Of a stretch of 64,000 nt of DNA, positions 36,121-47,640 are shown piece by piece (positions within the stretch are counted from its first letter, which is position 1; each line of letters starts with the position of its first letter). Under the pieces are notes generated by a model. The model saw nothing but the letters and a program-made list of their open reading frames with translations, searched no databases and was not told the DNA's origin. A program made the position numbers and the translations under genes. The stretch is from Podocnemis expansa (taxonomy: Eukaryota > Chordata > Testudines > Podocnemididae), in the NCBI GenBank assembly GCA_007922195.1, contig ML681989.1, positions 46,672,715 to 46,736,714 of the forward strand. The letters are read 5' to 3'.

Positions 36121-38647
36121 AGGCTGAGAAGAACCATATGCTTGCAACACATTTCTATGTTCGTTCTTCAGTTATATTATCAACAATCTTTAAGTATTTT
36201 CACTAAAGATCATTAACCTGTTTCATTACTTGAGTTCACTTATGATAAGAATTAATTTTTACAGCATTATGCATAACAGCCAAAGGATAACTGCACTGAA
36301 AGATTGGTTCCATGATACTAGGTACAGTACTAAGAAACTGAAAGAATCTCTGTACCAGACATGTCATAATATTTTCTCCTCGCACACAGTGTATAAGAGG
36401 AAAAAAATAGAGAAAAGGAGATAATAAAAAGAATCACTTAATGTTTCCCTCCATTGAATGATCTCTCTGGAGGATGCTTCTGCTTTTAAAAGACTTCCAT
36501 AGAAGGTGAGTTTTCCAGTTCTCCTAATCCTGACATAAACCTCCTACAATATTTTCTGACTAAAGCCACACTTTTGAGATAACAAGGGGAAAAAAAAAAA
36601 ACCCTCCTTTGAAGAGTGTCTCACTTTGGTTACTACAAAAGTAGCTCAATACAAAGAACACAAGACAAGCTGCACCTACAGTTTGCAGAGGATGTTACTA
36701 ATAAGCGATTAGCTGGTGCACTGAGAAAGAAAATGGATCCTACTTCATCTAATGGTCAGTGTGCCAGTAAGTACTGCACATTGGGAGGCTGTGGTTATCT
36801 TTTTTTCAATTTTGAAATGTATTTTGAAAAAATCTCTACATGACTAAAAGTGTTTCTGACACTTTCTCATTCCCAACCAACTGCCACCTTGTTTCATACT
36901 TTCACTTTAATATATGCAGTGTTAACCAGTGCTTATTAACACAGTTTTTTTCTCTGGGAACCAAGTGTGAGGATTCTGGAAGTGGGGGATGCAAGATACA
37001 AATTGCACATTCATTTCCTGGCTTATGGAAAAGAAAAAAAAAATAATGTTTTCCTTTCACTAAATGAGCTCATTGTAGGCACAAAAATTAAAAATGGTTA
37101 TTGAACTAATAAAACCCAAATTGAGTTTACTGTGCTGAGCTGATCACCTAAAAGCTCCCATTTACCAACTAATATATCAGTGTAATATGATTCATAACCT
37201 GTAATGTCACTGCAATAATAGGAAAGGCTAAAAAGCCATCTTTGTAATTACTTCTATATTCTCTAATTAGAAGGGTACACAAATTAATGACCCAGTAAAT
37301 ATTAATGATGGTTAACTGTGACCTGTTCAGTGGTAAATTTTAATTATGGAGTTACAATTCATTATGGCAGATAAAACTATATACTCTAAATCACTGTAGT
37401 TAAAGAGCGATGTTTATCCTACATGTGTATGATGAGAATTTAAAGATTTTCTGTGTGTGTACACCTATTGCATTCAGAAACTGAAGTAACAGGAAATTGT
37501 AGTTATTTTCCATATTCAAAATGTTATACTAATGCATGCACAGTGTGGAATGATTTCTGTGCCTCAGGAAACATGAAAACAGTCCAAAGGTTATGTTTTA
37601 CATTTATACATTTAAAGTTCAAAATTCATGTGTAAAATCTGAACTGGTAAATTCAACTCAAACTTGTAATAATTTACCCATGATCCCCCTTGTGCATTTG
37701 TCATTCTGAAATTAGTCAAGAGGGTGGGTTGAGAAGGCAAAAAGCTTGGTTCCTGGCTCATATGCACACAAAATCACTGCAACCCATCAGGTACCAGGAA
37801 AAAGAAGTAATCCTATCCCAAATCTCACGCCTTGTAATACAATACAGTAAGAGTAGTAATAATGATAAAGTATAAATATATGTTCAACAAGGAGGATGCT
37901 TCTTTGTTAAGCTCCCCTGGAAAAGATCACTGTTCTGGGCTTGGATTCTAAATCTCTCAGTGTCTTGTGCCGAGAGGAGACCATGTCTGTTTGGGGGGAA
38001 TTCCTCCTCAGAGTTCTAGTCTTCCCAACAGCCAATGTGCTCCTCAGTGTTATCAATGCGATCTACCCATGAATGACATGTGGTAGTGGCATCTGTTGAA
38101 AAATTCTTGAGGAACCAGTTTATAAGGAGATGTGCCAGTGAGAGGGGCACTGCTGGAGGTCTGAGTTTTGGCTCTGTCATTATCATAAAATCATATGAGT
38201 TCTTTGCTCTTGATATGGCCCTGCATAGCATCTTGGCTGCATCTACTCTTGGCCAATTGTTCAGCAGTGGATTCACAACCTTCTTCAGTCAAGTGGTTTC
38301 CAGTAAGGGCTGCCTGCATCTTCACTTCCACCCCATCAATGAGTTCTGCACAGCTCCAAAAAGATACAGGAGAGATGGTGCAATACTGCTATAATGTTGA
38401 GGTATTAGTAAATGGTCCAATATTGGTGTCATTTAAATAGGAAGATCAAATCAACTTGAGGCTGGAGCAGTGAAGGATACACAGGAAAACAGACAGATTG
38501 GTCTTTGTGACATGCCTAGCAATTCAGGATAGCAGCTGAAGGACTGCCAATATAGTGCAAATGAACACTGTGAACATGAACACAAGTCAGCAGTAATGCA
38601 GTATACAGCTGCAACTGGTGAAGTGGGTTGGGGCCCACAAAAATGAA
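36121..38647. other. Mostly unique DNA
   Basis: No gene is recognised. At 38016-38400, minus-strand frames carry protein-like text (NNWPRVDAAKMLCRAI; VPLSLAHLLINWFLKNF) interrupted by stops and a frameshift. This may be a decayed processed pseudogene or transposon gene of unknown identity. The rest is AT-rich. Confidence 0.35.
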
Positions 38648-38727
38648 GAAATCTGTTAGTCTTTAAGGTGCCACAGGACTCTTGTTGTTTTTGCTGTACA
38701 CAGACTAACGTGGCTATCCCTCCGGAA
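38648..38727 (+). mobile_element. PLE terminal fragment
   Basis: GAAATCTGTTAGTCTTTAAG, GTGCCACAGGACTCTTG and CAGACTAACGTGGCTATCC match the extreme 3' end of PLE tails here (compare 6290-6358). Only the last ~80 bases are present. Confidence 0.75.
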
Positions 38728-39454
38728 AATTTGCAGTATACAGTGAACTTGCTACATTTTCATACCATAGTAAAGATTATGCTAAAATTGAAGACCTTCT
38801 ATGCTTTCAGGGTTTTTGTCATGTGTATGCAGATCATTTTAATATGCACAAAACTCATGTGCATTTTAATGTGCAAAGTAACCCCCCACCCCACCACATT
38901 GTAGACAAATCCTTAATCTATAAATCTAAGTCTCCTAATACCTGAGTTTTGTCTACTTGGGATGGAAAGGAAAATGAATCCTATGCCAGATAGCTGTAAG
39001 AAATAGAGTGTTACATTCTAAGCATATGGCTAAATTGTTATTGCTGTACTGATGTTGATCTCAGTGGAACTACGTAAAAGTAAACTTATTCCACTATTGC
39101 TCACATAAAGTAGTAGCTGACATATAATGAACATCTTGATCTTTTCAAGGCAGTGTAGATAAAACTCCTATTTTATACATTTAATTTAGGATTTTAAATA
39201 TTTTTTTCCCTTTCTTTCCTTTTGTTTTATATAGACTTGTTTCTTCAGGAAAAAAGGTGTTTCAAACCATCTTTAAGCCCTACACAGGAAAATTCCCTTC
39301 TGCGACACAAAGATTTACTCAAGTGTAAACATGAGTCTTTGTTCTGGAGATGGTGGTTAGATGTATTGCTTTTGAATGTGAATGACTTAGGAAGACTGTT
39401 GGGGAAAAATTAGAAAAACAGTTTACCTGTAAAATACACTACAGGTAGGTGGGC

Positions 39455-40008
39455 CCTATGGTATACAGGAAGTCAGAATAGATGATCTTAATCAGGGGAG
39501 GCCAAACTTATGGGACTCAAGAGCCACACAAGTTGATTATTAAACCTTTGAGAGCTGCACTGAGGCATACAGCCATATACTTTTACCTCCTCCAAAATTA
39601 CAAAATTTAAAATTCATTGCACACTTTAATTTTATCATAAAAGAGGGCAAATATCAATCCTACTAATGTCACATTCTAATTATTACTTAAGGTAACCATG
39701 AAAATTAGCCCTATACAGTAAAAACTTAGCTTCTGCTCGATGTAGAAGACTGCAGGCTAGTGGCGAGCTTTTTAAAATCCTGACCATACTGCACTTCTCC
39801 CTGCCATCCCTGACCATGTGCGCTTCTCCCTACTGTCCTGACCCCCTCCTGAACTCTTAGGTTGGGGCTGCTTTCCTAAATTGACTTGCTGATGTTCTTC
39901 CAGGAGCCACAATTTTTCATTCAAGAGCCGTGTGTGGCTCCTGAGCCACAGTTTGGCCATGCCTGATCTTAATGATCCATTTTGGCTTTGGAATCTATGA
40001 ATCTGCCT
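39455..40008 (+). mobile_element. CR1 3' tail split by a hAT insertion
   Basis: CAGGAAGTCAGAATAGATGA before the hAT and GATCCATTTTGGCTTTGG then AATCTATGAATC after it form a CR1-type 3' end when the insertion is removed. The coding part is absent. Confidence 0.75.
39493..39965 (-). mobile_element. hAT MITE (473 bp) with perfect target duplication
   Basis: It runs from CAGGGGAGGCCAAACTTATG to CACAGTTTGGCCATGCCTG, with ATCTTAAT repeated exactly at 39485-39492 and 39966-39973. It keeps only the two ends of the transposase-bearing element at 43466-47683, in the same orientation, joined by internal deletion. It sits in a CR1 tail, so it is younger than that CR1. Confidence 0.9.
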
Positions 40009-40539
40009 CTTCAGAACTATTAGCTTGCACCAGCCTTGTTGTTTAGTGGTGACCATTCTGTTTTAATGAGAGCAATGCGTAATTTTAGTCAAGCTGTCAC
40101 CATTGATTTTGATTCCACTAAAAGGAGCAAGGCAATACTTTCATGAATATTTTACTGTATGCCTCTCAACATACTTTTCTATTTCGACTATAAAAAATAC
40201 ATAAGGGATGGTGTGAGGTGGGATCTTGACACAAAGAAAGATGATAAGTGAGAGACCTTTTCCTGGAGATTAGTTTTAAGTAGAATACCTGAAGTATTTT
40301 TAGGTAGTTGGTGAATAAACTTGTACAGCACACATATGTAAAAATTTCTCAGTCTATATCTTTATTTGAGGAGACAGGAGGAAAGAGAAGATGTGTGCTG
40401 GTTGTAATTAATCTTGATTCTGTTAGACTGTAGAAGTCTGCACCCTATTTCCTGTCATTTTGCAGAGGGCATTTTTCAAGGTCAGATTTGTTGTTCCTGT
40501 ATAGCACACTAAGTGCCTTCCCTCATTCTAGGTCATATA
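40009..40539. other. Unassigned DNA
   Basis: It is AT-rich sequence without recognisable feature between two hAT insertions. Confidence 0.4.
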
Positions 40540-40547
40540 TTCATATG

Positions 40548-40960
40548 CAGGGGCATCACTGGCGCCAGACACACGGGGCACATGCCCCGAATCCTGGCGC
40601 CAGTGCTCCGGGTCTGGCGGGGCCCTGCCTTTCCCAGTCTCTGGCCCAATCAGGCCAGAGATCTGGGGTCCAGCTGCCCACGGTCCTGGCAGCCTCGTCC
40701 CTGGCCATGGATCCGGGGCTCAGCCGCCTGCAGCTGTGGTGGCCCCGTCCCCAGCGGGGATCCAGGGCCTGGCCTCCCACGGCCATGGTGGCCCCGTCCC
40801 CAGCTGGGGATATGGGGATCAGCCACCCGCAGCTGCGGAGGCCACTCCCAGCCCCATCCCTGGCCAGGGGGCGTGGCCTGTGGCCAGGGGTGTGGCCTTA
40901 TGGTGGGGGCGTGGCCTGGGCCGATGCCCTGGGTGCTTCCACCAGGCACTGACGTCCTTG
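40548..40960. mobile_element. GC-rich hAT MITE (413 bp), perfect target duplication
   Basis: The termini CAGGGGCATCACTGG and CCAGGCACTGACGTCCTTG flank a core with GGATCCGGGGC and CCCCAGCTGGGGA words. TTCATATG is present unchanged at 40540-40547 and 40961-40968. It belongs to the same family as 11454-12116 but is shorter. The several overlapping open frames across it are due to its composition. Confidence 0.88.
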
Positions 40961-41129
40961 TTCATATGTTTTATCAATGTTTGTTTCAATGTTTACAAAT
41001 AGTACCTAATTATGTATCTCAGGGTGCATGTACAATCTTATGAAGAATACCTAGGGAATGTTGTGCAAGGAGACAGGGCAGAAGTAACTATCACCACTCC
41101 TGGCGATGTCCCCGTGTAAGGGTCTACTG

Positions 41130-41294
41130 TAGGGGTTAAAGTAAGCTGGGATGCAGACCAGAGGTCTGGGGCCTAGATTCCAGAATCTAGAAAAATCAGG
41201 CCCACACTTGCATGCAGGGAGCCCAGACTATAGAGGAAAGGGGCCCAGAAATTAGGAAGGTTCCAGGGCCCCTCAAATTATACTTTAATCTCTG
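41130..41294. mobile_element. hAT MITE (165 bp) with perfect target duplication
   Basis: TAGGGGTTAAAGTAAG and TTATACTTTAATCTCTG are inverted ends (canonical CAGGGGTTAAAGT). GTCTACTG occurs at 41122-41129 and 41295-41302. It shares the AAGGTTCCAGGGCC interior with the larger copy at 54978-55760. Confidence 0.85.
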
Positions 41295-41302
41295 GTCTAC
41301 TG

Positions 41303-42829
41303 TAATGTGTCAGGGAGAGTAATCTCTGTGCTAGCCTCGTGAAAGGGGCCTGGAATGAGAGGGGCAAAGGTCAGACTGCACTTTTATCCAACATCACAGC
41401 AATGCATAGAATGGGCATGAAGGCCAAAGGGCCTGCACATTTCCATTTCTCCATGAACCATGAGGGTATTTTGCTCCAATATGACCAGCAGTGCCTCAGG
41501 AGGCAGCCTAGAAAGGTCAAAGATCCCCCACTGAAAACACCCTGCTTCCAGACATTTATGTGTCAGGAACTGTGATGTTCAAAGGCCCATTCACCTTCAG
41601 GGAAAGGAAGTTTAGTATACTCATCTTTATTTTACAATTATGCACATCTATATTATATAAATGTTAGCATAAGTCCTCCTTTACATCAGTAAAGTGATTC
41701 ACAGGGATGTAGCATTATGTGAATTAAACAGGAAGTTGTGTTCTTGGTCCTGGATTAAATTAAACTGATTTTTAGAGATATCTGTGCTTCACTCACCCCC
41801 ATTCTGATACCTTCTCCTGGTCACTCTGGTGCCCCCATCTGTGGTTTGCACACCATCACACTGACTCTGATCTCACTCCAGGACTTACAGAATCTACTTT
41901 GTGACTTGCCCCTCCAGATAGGTCACTCAGCATTCTGGGGTTCAGTCCATCAACGGTCTTCACCAGTCTTCTCATTTACCCTCCTGACACCACTCCCTCA
42001 GTCGCACACAGAGGAATTCAGGTCTTACCTCTGTTCTGAATTCCAGTCCAGGGACCCTCAGTTAAGAGCCCTCACTGCTCCTTCCCTCAAATGCTTCCTA
42101 CACTCTTGTTCCCCTTCTCTCTCAAGGTGTACCAGCACTAAGATCCCTCCTTTGTCTTGCCAGAGACTGATCTGCACTTTCTCAGCACCTGCCCCTGGCT
42201 GTAGCTAGCTTCCTTGCTTTATAGATCATGCCTATTATTTAACAGGGGAGCCTCTTCCTAATTAAGTACCTCCAGCCAAAAATTTCCATTTGAAGTTTAA
42301 TTACCTAATTGGACCCACTTAGCCCAATTCTGCTTTTGCAGAGCTAGTGCCAGGGTCTCACCCCAATACAATATCTGAATCTTCTTATTCTAACCAACCC
42401 TACAGTAATGCTACCAGGCAGTGTTAAGGCTGGTTTTGGTGCTGCTGTACCTGGAGTTGGGATTTCTTTTAAGTAACAAAACATCTTAAAGTGTAACTTT
42501 AATTCTGAATTTCCTGGGTTTATAATTTTTGGCTTGGGGATAAGTACATCCCTGTAATGTTAACCCTTAAAATTACTGATACACATTTTCAGGCTTGGCT
42601 CCAATTTAACATAATTTGTCTGAGATTTTATTTGTTTATATAGGATCAGCTGAACACATTTAATCTGTCTGAAATTAAAGTCAGGTTAACCAATATACCA
42701 AAGCCTAGCAAACAGCCAGAGTGCACCAGCCAGTCAAACTGGGTTGGATCTGCTTTACGTTGACAGTTCAGCTGTTTTGTGCTAATGTGAACTAGTTAAT
42801 CTGGCCTTTCATTTGCAATTGCACTTTTA
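41303..42829. other. Unassigned DNA, part possibly repeat
   Basis: No gene is recognised. The stretch 41780-42410 is C/T-rich and open in one plus-strand frame (41846-42208), but the product is low in complexity and matches no family known to me. Confidence 0.35.
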
Positions 42830-42837
42830 CTTTAAAG

Positions 42838-43061
42838 CAGGGGTCTTAAACACGTGGCCCGTGGGCTGCATGTGGCCCTTAAAGCTATTTCCTGCAGCAG
42901 CAATGACACTATTTTTACCAGCATTTGCAATATTGTTGTATGAAAAGGTTTCAGTGTTGCAGCCTTCAGGCTAATGTACTAGTTCTCATGCAGCCCTCTC
43001 TCATGCAGCCTTCTACTAGTCCTTAGGTGGCCCTTGTTGTGATTTGAGTTTGAGATCCCTG
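42838..43061. mobile_element. hAT MITE (224 bp) with perfect target duplication
   Basis: It runs from CAGGGGTCTTAAACACGTGG to GTTTGAGATCCCTG, with CTTTAAAG at 42830-42837 and 43062-43069. It is the same family as 58054-58262: both carry GGGCTGCATGTGGCCC and TGTATGAAAAGGTTTCAGTG. Confidence 0.9.
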
Positions 43062-43069
43062 CTTTAAAG

Positions 43070-43465
43070 GATCATGCTAGTCGGCTCCACAGGATGGGAA
43101 ATGGGACGGGACAAGGAGACCCAAATACGTAAGCCGCAGTGCTTTTATGCTTCAAGGAATCAATCCCCCTCTGCTCCTGTCTCAATTGTCCTGGCAGCGC
43201 TCCCTCAATGACTCAGTGAAGCCTAAGTACTAAAACCATGAAAAGCCTTTCAAATGACAATGCCCAAAGTTAAATACCACCAAAGACCCTTTAAGAGTAG
43301 TGAGAGTTAGGCCATAAGTCCAGTTACTTTCCTACCCCTGAGTCATTGGAACCGTGGAATTGTTAGATGTAGAAGTGGGGTAGTGCTAGGTTGAACTATC
43401 TGATGTCACAATGACCCTGCTTAAGATTTCTCACAACTGTTATCCTGAGTTTATGTATAGCCTAA
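43070..43465. other. Unassigned DNA
   Basis: No gene or repeat is recognised between two hAT elements. Confidence 0.4.
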
Positions 43466-43794
43466 GAGGGGTGGCCAAACCTATGGAACTGAAGAGCCAC
43501 ACAAGTTAATTATGAAGTCTTTGAGAGACGCACTGAGGCATATTCATACTTTTACCTACTCCAAAATTACTACATTTAAAATTGATTGCACAGTTTATTT
43601 TTATTGTAAAAAGAGAGCAAACATTGATCCTACAATCAACTAATGTCAAATTCTAACAATTACATAAGTTACCATGAAAACTAGGTCTATAAAAATTTAG
43701 CTGTCACTTGATGTAGAAGACTGCAGGCTATTGGTAAATTTTTTAAAATCTGGGGAGTAACTTGTCAATGTGGTACGTAACATGCCTCATGGGT

Positions 43795-45559
43795 GCTGAT
43801 CTGTAAGTATTGCACAATGTTTCGATTTCATAAATTTCATTGTGGAATACAATGCTTCACAGCAGTATGTTGTGCCATAAATTGAAAGTAATCTACAGCT
43901 GACATTCTTCAGTTGAGGATATTTAGTTTCAGGCACTAGTTTCCAGAATTCAGTTGAAGACTAGGAGCTTTAGTGCATCATCTTTAAACCAGAATCCTCT
44001 TGCATTTCAAGTAGTTCCGTTTCTGCAGCAGGTGTTTCTGAAAGCAAAAATTTAGGAATAGGAAAACCATTGTTGAGATGTCCACCATAAAGGGATTTAT
44101 GAGAAAATCTAAACATGGTTTCTGTTTTTGCGAATCATCAAACCTGACACAAAAATCATCAATCAGACCTTGTAATTTGTCTCTGTATTCTTCCAGTTTT
44201 TCACTTTTGATTTCCAATTCAGGGTGTGTGTTTATTCTACGTTTGAGGTGGGGAAAGTGAATGAAAGTTTTTGAAATGACATCTCTTTGGAGAAGCTGAA
44301 TTTTCTTCTAAAAGCTGAAAACCATCTGAGTAAGGTCAGAAATAATCTTATTTTTTCTCTGCAGCAACAAGTTTAGACTTTGAAGATGTTGCATGACATC
44401 AGTCAAAAACATTAGGTCAAGTATCCATTTTTCATCTTCCAGTTGTGGGTAAGACTTCCCTTTTTCCTGAATAAATGCAATTATAGGTTCCAATAATTCA
44501 AAACATCCTTTTAAGACATTGTTGGTTGACAGCCACCTAACTAGACAATAAAAAGAAATAACATTAGGCTTATCTTCAAGATCCAGGTCTTCGAGGAAGT
44601 TTTTAAACTGCCTGTGTGTCTTAGCATTTGCGCAGATGAAATAGACAATTTGTAAAGTTGTTTTCATAACATTTTCATATTTGAAATATTTGGAAATTAG
44701 ATGTTCACAATGTATAATACAGTGAACAGCTAAAAACTCTGGAATATTTGGATCACTTTTCAGAAGTCCAATAAGACATACATTTCTAATATCGCAGGTG
44801 CACCATCTGTTGCCACACTTGCAAGTTTTTGTATGGGTGCTCTGCAATTTATCAGAATTTTGTCAAGTGCATCTTTGACATCAACACCGCAAGTTGTCTC
44901 CTTCAGTGATACTATTTCCAACAGTTCTGTTTCAGTTATATCAGCAGCCACATAAACAAATATTGCCAACTGTGGTATATCTTGAATATCTGTGGATTCA
45001 TCAAAAGCTAAACTAAAAGCAACACAGTTCTGCAAATCGTTTTGCATCTTCTTCTCAACATCAGCACTAATCTGAGAAGTGCACCTCTCTGTCACCTGAC
45101 ACGACATTGGAATTTGCTTATCAGTCACTTAAGTTTTGAATTGCCTTAGGGATCTAAAGGAGCAATGACCTCAGAAATGTTCTTTCTAACAAATTCTCCA
45201 TCAGCGTATGGACGTTTATCACATGCAATATTCCAGCTGATAACAAGACTGGCTTTGGTCACAGCATTTGCTTCCTTGCTGAACAATGAAAACACTGTCT
45301 GCTGATGTCGTTTAGCAGATTTCAAAGCAGTAAGCTTTTTTCTTCTTAAGTCAGATTTCAGTGGATACTGAGATGAAAAGCTGGCATGATTTGTTTCATA
45401 ATGACATTTTAAGTTACTTGCTTTGTAATGAGTGAGCGTTGTGTCACATATAAGGCATTGAGGCTTGCCATTGTCATATGAGAATGCAAATTCTTCCCAT
45501 TCAGTTTTAAATGATCTATTTTCTTCTTCATATTTTCCTTTCTTGTTAGTTGATGTCAT
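43795..45559 (-). pseudogene. hAT transposase, GTF2IRD2/Charlie-like, frameshifted
   Basis: Intact relatives bind the element's ends through a BED-type zinc finger and cut with an RNase H-like core. The plausible start is the Met at 45559 (MTSTNKKGKYEEENRSFKTE). A zinc-finger-like block follows: CLICDTTLTHYKASNLKCHYE with a downstream NHASF (C-x2-C...H-x-H pattern). Next come KKLTALKSAKRHQQTVFSLF, WNIACDKRPYADGEFVRKN, SLAFDESTDIQDIPQLAIFV (an acidic core block), and KETTCGVDVKDALDK. Near 43880-43800 is a hAT C-terminal dimerisation segment: TYCCEALYSTMKFMKSKH. Breaks include a stop near 45143 and frame changes near 44800 and 44290. The family resemblance to GTF2IRD2-type hAT proteins is from memory of those sequences. 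Confidence 0.72.
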
Positions 45560-45959
45560 ATTCAGAAGGTCTTGTAGAACACAACTGTAGTTTAACAATG
45601 AGTAAACTGCATTAGGGCCTATGAGAAAATGTAAACATGCTGCACTTCTTCCTGCCTTCCCCAGACATGCCACCCCTTCCCTGCTGTCCCTGACCATGTC
45701 TGCTTCTCCTATAAAAAGTTCTACCCCCCCCACTATTAACTTGAGTTGTAGTTATATATGTGGGAGTGGGAGGGAAGGACAGGGGAGCTTGGTGCACTGC
45801 ACCTTCCCCTCAGCAGCTCCATTGCCCTCCACACCCCCCTTCTCTCCAGAAGTAGGGCCATAACTAGAGGTGGTGGTGTACTGCAGGTGGCCACATGCTG
45901 CCAGACCCCTCCTGTCCCAAAGAGGAATGTGCATTAAAGACACATTCCTCTGGCCCCAG

Positions 45960-46300
45960 TGGGGAAGAGGAACCCCCGCAGGGCTCCGACCACAGCACAG
46001 GAACAGGGAAACACCCGCCTGGCTCTGGCTGCAGTGGGGGAAAAGACCAAACCCCCACCTGGCTCTGGCCGTGTCGGGGAACAGGGAAACCCCCCACCCA
46101 GCTCTGGCCATGGCAGGGGAGCAAACCAAACCCTCACCCGGCTCTGGCCATGGTGGAGGAACAAACCAAACCCCCACCCAGCTCTGGCTGCAGCGGAGGA
46201 AAAGACCAAACCTCTTCCCAGCCCTGCCCGTGGCGGGGAAAGAGGAGAATCCCCGCCCAGCTCTGGCAGCAGTGGGGAAGAGGACCCCCCCCCCCAACCT
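45960..46300. repeat. Minisatellite, ~40-bp unit
   Basis: Units starting GGCTCTGGCTGCAGTGGGGG or GCTCTGGCCATGGCAGGGGA recur at 46021, 46061, 46101, 46141, 46181 and 46221 with an exact 40-bp spacing, about eight in total. Overlapping Gly/Pro/Trp-rich frames on both strands come from the repeat. Confidence 0.85.
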
Positions 46301-46309
46301 CCTTCATGT

Positions 46310-47640
46310 AAGTGGGGGGATGGACCCGCTTTTGTGGGGAACTTCCCAGACTTTGTATACCATCGCGGTGAAGGTGGGTAGCAAAAGGATCTGAGTCCCT
46401 GCTCCCACTTCCTTTACCCCAAGGCCTGCCTGACCTCAAAGGGTCCCCTCCCAATCTCCCATTTGGAGGAGTCTCTGTAACCCCGACAAGGCTGGGCCCC
46501 AGAATTTCTGGGGGCTCGACCCCCACTCTGATCGTGGTCTCTCAGGACAGGGCTAGGGTGTCCCCACTCAGGGGTGCTGACCACACTGACCACTCTTCTG
46601 GCCCACCAGTCACTATATACAATTTATTTAAGCACACAGAAATAAAAAGAATCCAATAAGAAAATAGAGAAAAAGTGGAAAAAGGTGAACAGTAAACCCT
46701 CAGTGTCACCCCCTGGTGTGGGAGCACTACACACAGAGTCTCTGGACCTGAGAAACAGTCTCACAGTCTGTCCTCCACGTTGCAAGCCCTCTGCCCAGGC
46801 CTGGCTGCGACTGGATGATCCAGGGGGCCAGATGCAGGCTCCAGCTGTGGCCACACATCCCCAAGCTCCAGGGGCAGGGCCCTTCTTCCCAGCGTCAGCC
46901 CCCCTTCACTGCTCCCCAGCTGCTCACCACACCCAGCTCCAGATGGCTGCAGCTCTGGATCCCAGCTGCTGCTCTGGTTCAGTGTGGCTCCTCTGGTTCT
47001 CCTGTCATGGGTCTGAGCTCAGCACCTTGGGCTCCTTCTCTGGCCTCCTGCCCCAGCTTCAGGCAACTCTGGTTCTGTCACTGCCTCCAGCTCTGCTCTG
47101 CTCAGCTCCACTTGGCTTTCTGCTGGTCCAGCTGCTGTGGGTCTCCTCTGCACAAATCAGCTCAGCCTGGCCTCCCTTCCTGGGTCCTCTGGCTCCCAGC
47201 TGCTGACTGCTTAGTGCTTCCTCCTTAGCTGGTCCCACACACACACACTGGTTTGCCCAGGCATGTCCAGCCTGCAGTTTCAGCTCAGGGGTGGGACAGC
47301 ACTTTCAATCAATCAGGCCATACTGGGACACTGGCCTCTCCCACTGGCCCTGGGGCTGGCTGTTTCAAGAGTCCTGCTTCCAAGCAGGAGTGGCCAATCA
47401 AAAGGCCCATTCACTCTCAGTAAGGGGCTATCAGTCCCCTTACATTCATCTTACCTGGCCAGCCAGCAGAGTTGCCTGGGTGTGCTGCTCCACTCTGAGC
47501 ATTCATCTGAAGAATGCTCAGGGAACTGGAGATTTAAAGTGTCCCACTTGCTGGTGCCAGGGAAAATATGTCTGGGTGGGGCCAGGAACATTGATGGGGC
47601 TTTGTTTTTGAATTCTTTGGAAGCTGCACTTTAACCTTTA
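46310..47640 (-). mobile_element. Possible LTR-retroelement fragment
   Basis: On the minus strand an AATAAA signal (near 46620-46630) is followed by ~120 bases and then GTGGGGGTCGAGCCCCCAG, which loosely recalls an LTR end with a nearby primer site. The upstream stretch is Q/S/L-coding by composition only. No polymerase motif and no TG...CA ends with a target duplication were confirmed. It lies inside the hAT element. Confidence 0.3.

Noticed and set aside
40488..41043. 176-codon and other frames near 40.5-41.0 kb
   Set aside because: They span the GC-rich hAT MITE at 40548-40960 with a perfect target duplication; composition-driven.
43984..45733. A domesticated host hAT-derived gene
   Set aside because: Frameshifts, stops and transposon termini around it indicate a dead transposon copy, not a conserved gene.
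45752..46526. Long frames with Gly/Trp/Pro repeats
   Set aside because: They are translations of a 40-bp minisatellite inside a transposon.
46685..47228. 173- and 137-codon plus-strand frames
   Set aside because: Ser/Leu/Pro/Gln-rich low-complexity text in repeat-like DNA; no domain and no support.
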